DNA from: Clytia hemisphaerica
Lineage: Eukaryota > Cnidaria > Hydrozoa > Leptothecata > Clytiidae
DNA: 64,000 bases
Assembly: GCA_902728285.1 (NCBI GenBank)
Contig: CACVBU010000408.1
Coordinates: forward strand, 317,878-381,877
Direction: 5' to 3'
The notes under the pieces were generated by a model. The model worked only from the letters and a program-made list of their open reading frames with translations. It searched no databases and was not told the DNA's origin. How positions within the stretch are numbered: position 1 is the first letter of the stretch; each line of letters opens with the position of its first letter. The position numbers and the translations under genes are program-made. Below are positions 46,336-58,879 of the stretch, piece by piece.

Positions 46336-48959
46336 CATTAGTCTGAAAAATCTGTTGTATACTATCTTTCTGATATGAATGATGGCGCACCACCATCAAA
46401 ATCATTGGGCTTTTCCAGAACAAAATTTGAACATTGCAGAATATTGTGGGTTTGAGGATATAACATTTTTTGGAAATTTACCCTATGACTTTTGACCCAC
46501 AGACAGCAGGTCTAACCCATCGGACAGAGCAGGTCTAACCTTCAGACAAGCATCAGTTGACCCTATGGACCAATCAAGAGGCCACTAAAGGCAAAAAACA
46601 GTTGAGTAGTTGAGCTCCAGCTTCTGAACTAGAAAATGGCAGGGTAAAAACTAGCCAACTGTAAAGAAATAATACTCTTTGAGATTTTCCAAAATCTCAA
46701 CGCAATAATCCATATAAAATATATTTAGAAAAGCTCGTAACTTAAGGATGCAGACTTCGGTCAAGATAGAATATGGGGATTTATTTACCACCTGTCACTC
46801 AAATTTTCCCACCAGATACAAATTGACTAAACCTCACTAAAAGTGAAGCAATTATTTTCAATCTTCAATTATTTTATGATGCTATAATAGAGAGCTTTAA
46901 AATTAATTATTTCTAGGTTGACCGTAAATCTTTCAAAATCATAAAATAAAATGTTTACACACCCAGTGAAAGTAGTAAGTGCTAAAAGCAGTAAAAGAAT
47001 CAATATTAAATGTAATCGATTAATGGCCCTTCTATCAAATCACAAGAATGACTCCTTTATACTGCTCTAACTGCATCCTATTAAAACAAACCCTCCCCAA
47101 TCTCTTGCCAGTTACATGTTTTTTTTTATAAGCATAACGCTTAAAGCATATGAAGACTCAGATTTGCAGGATTCCTAAGCATAACATGAACATATATGTC
47201 AGCCTAAAATATTTTTCAAGTGGTCATTTTTATCTGTTTAAAAAGGTTTGGTAGAGGTCAAGTAAAAAATAAGACATTCCACGGTTTCCTACATTCCAAT
47301 GCTCCCAAAATCTGAACAAACTTTTACAAAATTTCTGAAATTTCATTAAAAACTTGGCTCGGGTGAATCATAATCATGATTCTTAAATCTTAAGCATATA
47401 ATAAGCATAAACTATGCCGGGATGCTTTGAGAACTTAAGCATACACGAGCCTGACCAAGGGGCATACACTTATGCTTATAAAAAAAGAATTTATCCTGTA
47501 AAATAGATATAGGGGGAAGATTCCAGAGTGGGGAAATGGGAATCTCATACCAAACAACGGTACCACTGGAATTTTTAATAATTCAAAATGAAAATCCTGA
47601 TGAAGTTTGATTGAAGCTCAATTAGTTTGATTTTTTACCATCAACTGCTCTAACTTGGGACTATCTGACAAAACATGGGACAGCAATTTGGCCACCATTT
47701 CACCAAACCTCCAAAGTCATTTGATTTGAGTTAAGGAACGGCGTATTTAAAAATACACGATTTCTCTTTCGATTTTTCAGTAAGTTGAAATAGAGACCAG
47801 ATATGCAACAGTCCCATCTTTCGACCAATCGTCCAAGTTAGAGCAGTTGACGGTACCTTGTTGCCCATTCTTTTTACACTCTGACGGCTTATAAGCAGAC
47901 ACCCACGCTAAACCTTAAAGAGCAGGCCAATATCTATCGGCCAAGCGATGTCAATCGAACTGTTCGATTACCGAACCACAAATCCAACAGTCATTGAACC
48001 AAGAAATTTCGGTAAAGTTCAATTTTGATTGATGTTCGACGTGTTTGATTGAGCTGTTGCGCTAGCAATAAGTGGGACCATTTGAGCTAATAAAAACACT
48101 GATCGCATCAAACTTAATTGAACTGCGATGTATATAATCAAACATCAAACTGAAGATTTTCAGGTAAAGTTCAATTACTGTTCGATCAGGTTCGATAATC
48201 GAACACCTATCGTTCGATGAAATTTGATGGTTCAATTACCAAAATTGGTTTGATAAGGTTTGGACGTGGACATCGTCGCCTGGCATCGGCCATCGCCATC
48301 GGGGAGGAAACAAGCTGGAACTTTTTTTTAATCCAAACTCATCGAACAACAATCAAACTTCATTAGAAAAAAAACTGTCATCAAACTTACATAATCAAAC
48401 TAATCAAAAACTTGTCTCGTCAAATTAGGCTTGGTAATCGAACAGCTACTGTTGGATAGCTCGATAGTTCTTCGATATATATGAAATGATTGCTGAATTT
48501 CAATTGACATAATTTCTAGGAAATATGTGGAAATACTTGCTAAATCAGACTGCTTGTCACAATTGGTTAACATTTAACACATAACTATTTGGTGAAAAAA
48601 GGAAAAAAATATGATACCTGTGCTGTTTGTAGTTTTTTGAAGAAGAGGGTTATGTGGTGTTGTTGTTTGTGTAAAATTAACTCTTTTTGTACTACTTAAA
48701 ACTTACTGAGCATTATCAATTTATTGGTGCATTCACTAACTACACAAACATAAAATACTTAGTAGTAAACGAATAATAAACCTCTTTAAATACTCTACAA
48801 AAGACCAGAAAACATGATAAAAATGTCTACAGCAGCAGCAAGTATCAAAAGCATGTGCAATCAAGCAGCCATTAGCTGATTAGTTCCCTTAGTTCTCATG
48901 ATGAAGATGAATGTTTACAAAGGCTTGGTTACACATCTTGCACTATAGTATTTTAATTA
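46336..48959. other. Non-coding with repeat fragments
   Basis: 47118-47488 is bounded by TTTTTTTATAAGCATAA and the inverse CTTATGCTTATAAAAAAAG and is rich in AAGCATA, so it is a probable MITE of the type seen at 10945. 47940-48490 carries many GTTCGATTA-like words. No gene is supported. Confidence 0.45.
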
Positions 48960-49128
48960 TCAAGAAAAGCGCTGTTTTTTATCTTTGTGAGTGAGTCCAC
49001 CTTTAGAATATTGGCCGTAGTACGCCCGCAGCCAAACGCCCACGCCATAATTTGCGCCCAAAAAATTTTCTCGCCACGCACACAGAAAGGCTATCGTAAT
49101 ACTTTCGCTATGCGAAATTAATAATGCT

Positions 49129-50908
49129 TCAATTGATAAGCGATGATGCAAATTTAACCGAGTCTGCTGCAAATTTTTTCAAATCGTCATGTTTACCATA
49201 AGTTCTTTTTAAAATGTCTGTAATTTTTTGTGGATGGGCACCTTGATTCTTCATTCTGTCGATAACAGCTTTGGCAGACTTGATAAATGGTTCACATGTT
49301 GAACTTGCGCGACCAATTCTCAAAATTTCTGCACCAATGGTGGAATAAAAAATTTTAGAAGGCATGTTACTGCATTTAAAAGGCATCCTCACAATAGAAA
49401 AAGGAAAGCTGTCACGCTTGTCGTATAGTGAAGTATTGAAAAATCTTCCCTGTATTGAAATATCTAAGTCAAGGAAAGATACTTGTGTGTCACCGTGTTC
49501 CTTCTTAAGTTCTAATTCAGAAGGGTAGATATTTTTAAAGCATCGCTCAAATTCACCATCATCATTAATGGCCAAAAGATCGTCTATGAAGCGAAAGGTA
49601 TGTCGAAACTTCCTGGCAATAAAAATATCTTCTTTTTTTACCTTTTTGACATAAGCTGACTCGTAGTAATAAAGAAAAAGATTGGCCATGAATGGAGCTG
49701 GATCCGAACCCATGGGAATACCAATCTTCTGTCTATAAACACGGTCTTCAAAAGTAAAAAAACAATTATCCATCAAGTATAACAGCTTCCTTAAAAGATT
49801 CTCTATAGTAAATATCACTCCATTTGGGGATGGTCGCGTCACCCATCTAGCACCAGACTTTGTTACAGACAACAGCTCTCGATCTCCCCCATTAAAACAA
49901 ACATCAGTCAACTCGTTTAGAACAAACAACAACTTGTCATGAGGGATTTTCGTGTACAGAGTAGAAAAATCAAAGGTGGAAATGCAACTAGCTTTACCTT
50001 TTTTATTCAATTTATTTAAACTTTTCAATACTTCGTTGGTGTTCTCAATAACCCAAAATGTTTTTTAACAGAAGAATAATAACAGCACTTCATGTTGTAC
50101 TAGTTTTCAATTTGATTGTAAAAGAGACGAAAACTGAAGTTACTGCCTGGGAAAGTTGTTTAACTGAACAGCTAGGAGCTGCAATGATAAAGCGAAATTT
50201 CAGAGGGTTTTTATGCATTTTTGGTAGCCAATAGATATTGGGTAGTTTTTCATTTCCAACTGACACCTCTATCCCAAATTTATCTTTAAGGTCTTTTTTG
50301 TGTGTACAAATAATGGTTTTATCCTTTTTGCGTACAGATTTGTAAGTGTCAGAGCCTGTGCCATTGAGTCCTAATTCCCTTGCCAAAACTTTGGCATAAA
50401 ATCTTTTGCAAATCAAGGAAATATTGCCAGAAGCCTTGTCAATGGGGGCAATAACAAATCTTTCTTGTAAATCTAGTAAACTTTTTCGACAAATAGGGTC
50501 CCTCAATGTCTCTAGAACATGATCAAGTTTTAAAGTGGGAACAATTTGTTGTACTCTCTCGTCGATAGCTTTTACAATTTCCACTCTCCAAGCTCTAAGA
50601 ACAACCTCATCTAAATGGTAACGCTCGCAGTAGGATTTAATGCATTTGTCAACACCTTTCAAAATTTCCATTTTAGCTGCTTCAAAATCTAGTTGTTTAG
50701 GTTCACGAAATTTAGGTCCACGAGAAAAAAGTTTACGTAATTTTTGATTGTCAATGATAGTTAAGTCACCTGTTATTATGTGATTATGAAAAGGATCTTT
50801 GAATTTGGAATCATTACATGAACAGGGAAGAATCGTAGGATCATTAAGAAATGACTTAACATCTAAAGTAGTGGAAAATTTGTTAAAATTAAAGATTCTA
50901 CAATCAAG
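49129..50908 (-). pseudogene. Penelope-like reverse transcriptase, frameshifted
   Basis: On the minus strand the frame opens near 50908 with a segment around HNHIITGDL and KGPKFREPK, continues through APIDKASGNI and IYWLPKMHKNP, and breaks near 50090. Two frameshifts near 50030-50090 lead to the second half: FDFSTLYTKIPH, GIPMGSDPAPFMANLF, then FRFIDDLLAI (catalytic DD) and DTQVSFLDLDI. It ends with TAA at 49129. The DFSTLY and GIPMGS motifs suit Penelope-like element reverse transcriptases. No GIY-YIG endonuclease follows at the C-terminus, so it may belong to a type with an N-terminal nuclease or with none; upstream of 50908 I see only stops. The affiliation to a subclade is uncertain. Confidence 0.8.
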
Positions 50909-51860
50909 TTAAATATTTGTCCACCGGGAAGTAACAATCGATTTAAGTGCTCTAAAAGGGTAAGTTTTAACTCTGAGTTTTAATGAGACTTAAGACTTAG
51001 TTACGAAAGTCCAAAGTTCAATAGTCAATAAACTGATATAGGTTTGCCCCTCCCAAATTGAAATATTGAAAATTAAAAAGACCAAAGTTCTTTAAATCTG
51101 AACGTTAAAAAGCCAAAATTCTCACATATTAACCTATTGTCTTTGGAAATCAAAAATGCCAAATTTGCTTGCTGGGGGTCTAATTTTCACAGTCATAAAA
51201 AAATTTCTTCGGTAACAGCCAAAATTTTTGAAAATTCTCAATATGGCATTGTTAGATTTCTGTGGGACCTTATTGATATTTCACCAAAAACTGTTTGACC
51301 TGAAAATGCTTCAATGTCGTGGGTTATTTTTCAAATTTGACCCCCGCAGGCGAAATCGGCATTTTTAATTTTAGCAATCAAGGTTAATATTCTGAAAAGG
51401 AAATCGGGAAGTTTTGAACGATTTGAAGTGCTCTAAAGTAGGTTGGAGGGTAGAGTTTTAACTCTTTTTAACATGAGACTCCTTAGGATTTCAAAAGTTC
51501 AAATATCCAATAAACTCAAAGCCTGTAAGTCTGCCAACCCCTCCCAAATTGAATTTCGATTAGATAGCCAAAAATCGCTTTTCGCCAGTTTATTTGAAAA
51601 CGTTAAAAGCCAACAACAAACCTGATTGTAGAGCCAACAGGTTCTTTCAATGTATAAATGATGGTGGTGTTTCAAAAGTTTTAGCTAAGAAAATGTAGGT
51701 ACACACAAAAAAAATTTACAGCCTTTTTTTGCTTGTCAGAACTTTTGTTGAATGAAAAAGTACAACAAGGGGGTAAAGCCATACGGACGGCTCCAAAAAT
51801 CTGCTGTTTGAACTTAATAAGTGTTAGTTATTCAGGAAAACTTTTCTTCGGATTTCGGCT
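50909..51860. other. Non-coding, two related blocks
   Basis: Two related stretches, about 50934-51130 and 51405-51620, share the order GTGCTCTAAA, GTTTTAACTC, ATGAGACT, AATAAACT and CCCTCCCAAATTGAA. This is a duplicated unit at about 475-bp spacing. No gene is supported. Confidence 0.5.
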
Positions 51861-51862
51861 AG

Positions 51863-52735
51863 GAATGGGTGTGATGTGCGTGCAGACCTCTGGCCCTTAC
51901 TAGCAAAAAGGTGACCCTCTCAGTGCCCACCCTTAGAGAGACTTTTTCAGTTTCTATAATGGGCCAAAGAAATTGGGTTGGTGTAATTTAGATGCTCTAA
52001 CGATACTTCACGAGCGCGATCCATGCATAATGGATTATTCCTATAATTAATCAAAAACTTAATTATAACTAATTGAAAACTGCATAATCTTTCTCGCTTT
52101 TGCCACAGGGAAAAAAGTAAGCATGGAACTACGAATAATTATGGTAGAAAAAGAAAAACTAATATTTATAAAAGAAGTAATCTAAAGGTGAAAGTAAACA
52201 ATGCTGCTCTCAGTTTAACAATCATAATGAATATAGAATTTCTTGAAAATAAGAGAATATATGGCGAACAAATGTTTGAGGACGTTGTTCGGCAAAAAGA
52301 TTTTTTTCGTAAACAAGCCCCTATATTGGTTGGAAGTAAGTGAATGCTGGGTTCTTAATCTTTATATTGCATAAACGTTTCAAATGAAGTTAGTATATTA
52401 CCTAAATATTTTATCATGATTGTTAATTACGCATGAATTAACATTTTTATGGATCGCGAATCGTGCATCGTAATCGTTACGTGCATCTTTAAATTACACC
52501 ACCCAAAGAAATTCGATTTTTAAAAGAATTCTATTTTGAAAAATTTCTAATTTTTGAAAAATTTCACTTTTTTAAAATGTTCACTTTTTTGACTTTCACT
52601 TTTCTTTGACCCGAGTTTGTGAAAAAACCGACCCTTAGAGAGACTGATTTTGACTTTTGTTGTTTTGGTAACCCTTAGAGAGACTTTGGGAGGGTGAAAA
52701 ACCATTAAGGCACGCACATACCCAGCACCATGGTT
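51863..52735. mobile_element. Possible TIR element with TTAGAGAGACT
   Basis: The left part has GATGTGCGTGCAGACC and CCCTTAGAGAGACTTT. The right part has AGAGAGACTTTGGGAGGG and CACGCACATACCCAGCAC, roughly inverse at the outer ends (GTGCGTG/CACGCAC). A related block lies at 36931-37070. The boundaries are tentative. Confidence 0.35.
52218..52335 (+). other. Orphan exon-like segment
   Basis: An acceptor-like CTGCTCTCAG precedes an open frame with ATG, FLENKRIYGEQMFEDVV and RQKDFFRKQAPILVG, ending at the consensus donor A|GTAAGT (GT at 52336-52337). The composition is protein-like. No partner exon was found within the next kilobase. It could be a first coding exon or a captured fragment. Confidence 0.35.
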
Positions 52736-53589
52736 CGGATTCCATGAAGCCCACGGCTAAGCCCAAGTAAAAAATCACTGCAAAGCTTGTATTCTCGGCT
52801 GCCGTATCATTATTAAACAGTAAAAATGGTAGATAAATGGCGAAGAGAGGTTTCTGCGAAGAGAATTGTGCGGGAAATTTTGTGGAATGGTGTCCTGTGT
52901 TCCTTCTAAACAACTATAATAATACATAATAATTTTCTAATCAGGGAAAGTTTTTACTGACTGATGGAGATTGGAAACAAGACCAACAAAGACAATGATT
53001 TGATTCCCTTTATTATTAAGCTGTTCTGTTAGAATCTTCAAAATCTTTATAGTTATAGTTTCTTACCGTCGTTAGACAAATCATTCCCATTTTCTGCCAA
53101 ACATTCAAATGTTAAAATGGCAAAGTTTTGGTATGTTGAAAAACGAACCAAGCTGGCACTATGTAATAAAAATGAGAATAACATTGTTTATTCCGCTTTT
53201 TTCACGGGGTCAGAATTTTAGTTGATTGACCAGCGTGGCTTATCTTGGTCGTTAGAATTTTTTCATTTGAAAGTTTGGCAAAACATTGGAATGATTTGTC
53301 CAACGACGGTATTTTATAGCCTTTACCACATTTTGTATCAGGTTGAATATCATTGAGGGTAGTTGGTTTTCTAGAAACATATTTAGATGTAATTGATCAA
53401 GAATGATTCGAAATTCCCCAACTTGGTAGTTAGTAACGAGTAATTAACTTTTATGACTTTTAGCTATTTTTAGTCTTGGGTGAGGGTTCAATATAAATAC
53501 ATCAAAGGTATGGAAGCTTGAATCAGTTGTAGGCTCTTCTCCATCGACTAAGGATGTCAAATAAAGTCGGAAAGGTCAAGATTATCAGA

Positions 53590-53952
53590 CTGTCTGCCCA
53601 TTAAGAAGTACCACAGAGTGTATCTTGTTGTGATTATAAAAACCAGGTGAAACTTTTGAAAGAAAAATTAGAACTAATTGGAAATTGGAAACACTACTAG
53701 GAAAAGTTGCTGAATTAACGAAACATCTTGGCCGGGTGATTGGCTTCAAGACTTCAGATTTCAAAAATGATGAAGAAAAAGTTTCATACAATACATCTTT
53801 GCCAAAATTTCTATACAATCCCTTTAACACTTTTGATGAAGAGTAACCCCGAAGATATTTCAACACTTGATAAGGTTGTTGTAGTTGCTTGTGCTCTCAC
53901 AATGAAGACTGATTATCAAAATAAGGTTAAACATTATAAGTGCTGCATGTGA
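53590..53952 (+). pseudogene. Decayed transposase-like fragment
   Basis: Three plus-strand frames succeed each other: a lysine/leucine-rich helix (QVKLLKEKLELIGNW), then GKVAELTKHLGRVIGF with SYNTSLPKFLYNPFNTF ending at TAA near 53846, then DKVVVVACALTM ending near 53952. A helix followed by a YTGLP-like segment and a VVACALTN-like end resembles THAP/Harbinger-type DDE proteins with the centre deleted. This is a weak resemblance. Confidence 0.3.
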
Positions 53953-56900
53953 ATTAATACAATATATGACATTACACTTTTTGTGTTATTGCTATCACAT
54001 CTTCTAGGTTTGGATCTCTTTATATTATTGCAATATACAAGATAAACGTGGTCCTTTAGACCTGCTTATTATGACCAGTACTTACGTTATATCTTCTCTA
54101 TCAAGAGTCAGCGACAATGAGGCCTTTGGGAAGGCTGATACCCTTTCCACTTTATTTTAAAGTGGACCACTTTAATTTTAATTCTAAAGTGGATAATACA
54201 GACTATCTCAAAAAGAAAAATATCATTCAGAGAAACAAAAAAAAAGAAGTTACTTTTGCGAATGAATTTCTTTTGGTGCTAGAACTTATTTAGAATACTA
54301 ATTCTTTTAATCTTGGCAAGTATGAATTTTGGCGAACATGAGGCGTTAATATCAATTGTATCAAAATAACAGAAAAACTTAATATTTTTTAAAAGCGTGC
54401 GATGAGATAGTCTGGGGGATACCCAAGATAGATTTTAGTAGTTTATTTTTATTGATTTAATAATATTTTCAAAGTTTATACTCGTGACAGGGGGCATGAA
54501 GGTACTACATGACACTAACATAACACACACTACAAAGTGGTCTAGTTTTGAATATTGTCAAAAGCAGTACTGCAGGGTGGTATTTTTTAAACTTCACTTC
54601 ACTATTAGAGACCGCCAAGATAGGGTATAAATTTCCCCTGTTCGTACTCGGTTCATCGATTGGCTGGTGGTGAGAAAAAATCTGAGGAAAAAACTTTTTG
54701 TTTCTTTTCCTGATGCTTTAATTTTTTACTCAATGTGAGGTTTAACACCATAGGTAATATTACAAGACCTTGTTAAGAGCTTTAGTTAGCTTTTATGTTA
54801 GCTTTATATTCAAGGTGGTGACAATTTTTTTACATTTTTTCTTTGTATATAGGGACGAGATAACATGAATAGAAGCAGTATTATGTTGTGAGCAAAAATC
54901 AAAAAAAGATTTCAAGGGGGGGGGGGGAATTATTTTAAAAACCTTAGGGAGGGGAACTAAAAGGGGGGCAGAGGGATTTTTTTCAATTTTCAAGGGTGGG
55001 GAACCAACCTACTAGGACACTATGGCGCTGAACTGCGGATTCTAATGAATATAAAAAATAATCCATCAATTAATATCCATTATTTTCATGGAAACAATAA
55101 GGAAGGGTAGAACCTTTACAAAACCATTTGATAAAAGGAAGGGGTATAGAGGAAAGTGCCTTCAAAAAGAAGTGGTAAAGGATGAGTGTGGGTAGATTTT
55201 CGAAGAGGTTACAACTCTTGAAAGAATATTTTAAGAATATATTTTATAGTTAAAGAAGTATTAAACCTTCAACTATTTAAAAAATGTACAATAAACATAG
55301 AAAGACAAGAACAATACCAATAAGCGGATACAACAATACAACATGCTCAGATTGAATATTCATAGAATCTATGGAAAATATAAAGCTTTTAGTTCTATAT
55401 TTTCAAAAGTTTTATTTCTATCTCTGGTCAGTGAAATTCTTTCTATCTTTGATACATTTCTATGATAAACTTTTAGGGGATAGGCTCATTTTGTGAAAAC
55501 ACAAGGTTCATAAAAGGGACAAAGGCGTAGATAGATTTGTAAAGGAAAAGGGTAGGACATCTCTCTGCTAGCTACACTTTGTGCTAACAAAAGTTTTTGA
55601 CAATTAAGAAAAACCTCTTTTTCAAAAGAGTTTCATGCAAGGAGGTTGTATCTCAATCAGGTTACTTTACCCTACTAGTCAACCTCGTTAATTTTTGAAA
55701 TGTGTCATACTGGATGTGAATATGGAAAGCTTACAACAGGCAACCTGGATATAAACAAAATGGAATTAGTGTTCTGTACTAAGTAGAATGATGGAAACAT
55801 TTTTACAGAAACCTCACCTTTAGAAAAGTTTGTTGTATAATGAGAATTTAGAACTTGAAAGAAATTGGGTTCTCTTAGGGTCACTTTTGGGAATGATTAG
55901 TGAAATGTAATTTAATTTCTGGATATTTAAAACTGTGCTTTTATAAAACTAAAACATATTTAAAACTCATGTAAAATAAGGATTTTGCTTAAAAACTAAA
56001 ATACAAATTATTGTGTGAAAGAAATTTGAATCATAATCAAAATCGACCACATGGAACCACTCTCAAGGGAATTATTCCACTAACATGGCTTCCACACGAA
56101 AGTCGAAAAGAGTACACACTTATTGTTAATAGATTTAAAACTTATTATGATAATATTATTGTGATAGTTATTATAACAATATGTGGCATATCCAGTGTCT
56201 TTCTTTTCCAGCTTCAGGGCAAAATCTTTTTCCAGTGAAAGCTGTTTACTTTTGGTGACATTGATTGAATAATGTATCATTTTGGGGAAAAGAATTTGCC
56301 CTGACTTTGGCATGATCTCACAAATCTTGCTTTCTTCTCGGTTAGAAGGAAGCTGTCATCTAAGATCATTGGACTATGCATAGACAAGGTGTACTTTGGG
56401 TTTGTTTACAATATACACCATTCTTTCTTCCTGTGAACTTTACCAATATGGGCATTATTTAATAAGGCATTTGATGCAATCCATCCGTTCTTTCATTTTT
56501 GTTCGTCCTTCCTTCACAGCTTATGGTCTAGTATCAACTAATGACCAGGGTGACAAACAATAGGATCCCATCAAATGTTTCGATGTTCTGCAAAAAAAAA
56601 GAAAAGTTTAAATAAAACTTGATAAATATATTTTTTAAAAGATACTTATGGATATGTTGCTATTTTTTTCACTAATTTATTCAGATGTTAAATTATATAT
56701 AAACAGACTGATCTGGATGAATTTTAAAGGAGATTATAAGAGTATGAAAATAGCTTTTCTGATACAATACAATAGAGTATATAAATATGAGTATTAAACT
56801 CTGTAAAAAGAAGCCTTTAAAGGGTATTGCATACCTCTTTATTGTGGGAGATAATTGACTCTCTCTCTGATCATTCTTTCTATGAAAAGCCACGTACAAA

Positions 56901-57350
56901 GAAAAAATCAGCTCGGTTCGTTGGGCAGGGATGCCAAACCCTGAAGAAGCAATCAGTGAGCCTCCACCGTACCCAAAGCTATAAACTCTAGTCAGTTCTT
57001 CATGTTAATCGTGCTTCTGTTCTTCTTGAATACATTATCTTTTATATTTATTTATGGGTCCATCATGAACTAAAACTTTTCATTTACGGGTCATGGTGAC
57101 CCTATCTTTGGAACGTGTCCAAGTATTTTGATGAAAATAATAACTTTTCCTGTAGGATTAAGATTTTTGTTTTTATATCCATTTGTTCCTCCTGGTTCTT
57201 TTAACTTAAAACATGTAATGTGAATATATTTTTCACTGTCTTTAGTTTTTATAGATAGATATAAAAGGGGAATCACAAAGGTACTTTACCTTTCTCTTTA
57301 CGGTGTGAATTATTAATCATTTTTACTTTTTCACATCTACTTAATGTTTA
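53953..57350. other. Long stretch without supported features
   Basis: AT-rich, with a G-run at 54916-54927 and a polypurine stretch to about 55010. Open frames are short and motif-free. I see no element ends. Confidence 0.4.
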
Positions 57351-58075
57351 TACCGGGTGTCTCTGAAAAAACTTCCCCCTGTTTGATTCAAAATTGCGAA
57401 AAAGTGAAAAAACATATTAGCTTGATTTTTTCGAAATCGTTTAGAGGAGGATTTAACTTAAATTTTGGTATATCAAACTTTAAAATTGCTTCATTAGATC
57501 AAACGTTATGACAAAAAGAGTAAAAAAATTGTTTTCAAAAAGAGCGCAAAAAAGACAAGAAAACAGGGTATTCAAATCTTTTGTTAGAAAAAATAGACAC
57601 TCAAACTTTCTCTTCTCCACTCAGATCCCAATCAAAAATAAACCCCTGTTTTGTCACATTTTTAATGTCAACCACTAAATTGACCATAACTTGGGAAAAT
57701 TATGTGGCTTACACTTAGGATTGCTTTGGTTGTTAAGCTGAGGAAATTAGCTATCCATTGCATAAAGGGCTAATTTCTGTGGCTTACTTAAAGGTGAGTT
57801 ACAAGCAAATGAAATGTGGGCAAAAAATGTGGCTTACTGGTCATGTGGCTGACCCTACCAAGAAATTTTAAAGGCTGAGTTCTCAATAATGGAAACAGTC
57901 AGAAATATACTTTCTTTTCAGTATTGACAGCAAAGAGCTAAATTTTTCATTAGCTGCAGCTAATTTAAGACAAACCCTCCTCTAAACGATTTCGAAAAAA
58001 TCAAGCTAATATATTTTTTCACTTTTTCGCAATTTTGAATCAAACAGGGGGTAGTTTTTTCAGAGACACCCGGTA
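57351..58075. mobile_element. Foldback TIR element, TACCGGGTG ends, 725 bp
   Basis: The left end TACCGGGTGTCTCTGAAAAA and the inverse of the right end (TACCGGGTGTCTCTGAAAAA) agree exactly. The inverted arms remain nearly identical for about 110 bp, through AAATCGTTTAGAGGAGG. Its interior differs from that of the element at 3851-4690, and it carries no gene. Confidence 0.85.
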
Positions 58076-58356
58076 CAGATTTATAAATATAGGTGTAATT
58101 CTCCATAGGGAATTCACCTAGGGGCTCTCGAATTAACAATTATTAGAATGATTCATGGATACTAAATAACAAGGTGATACTAAAGAAGTCGCTAAGGATT
58201 TCGAAAGTGATTTTTCAATTTGTTTTTTTCCATAGCTACAGAGCTATGCTTGGATACAAATTCAACAAATTTAAAATGTTACCTGCGTTTAAACCAATCT
58301 CAAATTACTTCTAGATCGTCATTTTTAGAGTTTTAGAGAACTCAAAAAACTTTCCT

Positions 58357-58470
58357 TGACTTATGTGTGGGGGGCGTACGGCAATCTGGAATCCCGTCAT
58401 CCCGTAAATTTTTCGAGGAAATCCCGTCATCCCGTGGTTTTTTTCCGCAAATACCGATCCCGTGAAGAAT
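58357..58470. repeat. ATCCCGTCATCCCGT repeat, left block
   Basis: Begins GGGGGGCGTACGG and holds two copies of AATCCCGTCATCCCGT. A similar block at 61660-61881 ends CCGTACGCCCCCC, so the outer ends are inverted. Confidence 0.65.
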
Positions 58471-58879
58471 TTTTGTAAAACCAAGAAAGTTCCTTGGTCA
58501 AACTTGATAGTTTGGTAATGTGAACTCCAAAGATTTATATCATGACCCTTTATTTGGCAAAAGACACTTAGCTCACTCATCAACCGCATGATTGTGATTT
58601 TGCCGAAAAACAACGAAAAAAGTGAAAATTAGTTCCCGGCAAAATTAGTTCCCTTAAGGTATCTCGACTTTTCAAAATTGTTGGACTGTACCAAAAAATT
58701 TAGAGGTTTTTCCGGACCATAGACGAATACATATATACAGACAGTATCTTATAAGACAATATCCTAAGACAACAATTTAGAGTTAATTTTGATTGATCGA
58801 CCAAATCTCGAGGAGCGACCAACAAGGAGGAAAGATCCCTCGTCAAGAGCATTTTCCATGTTGATGGGTTCGTTCATCA

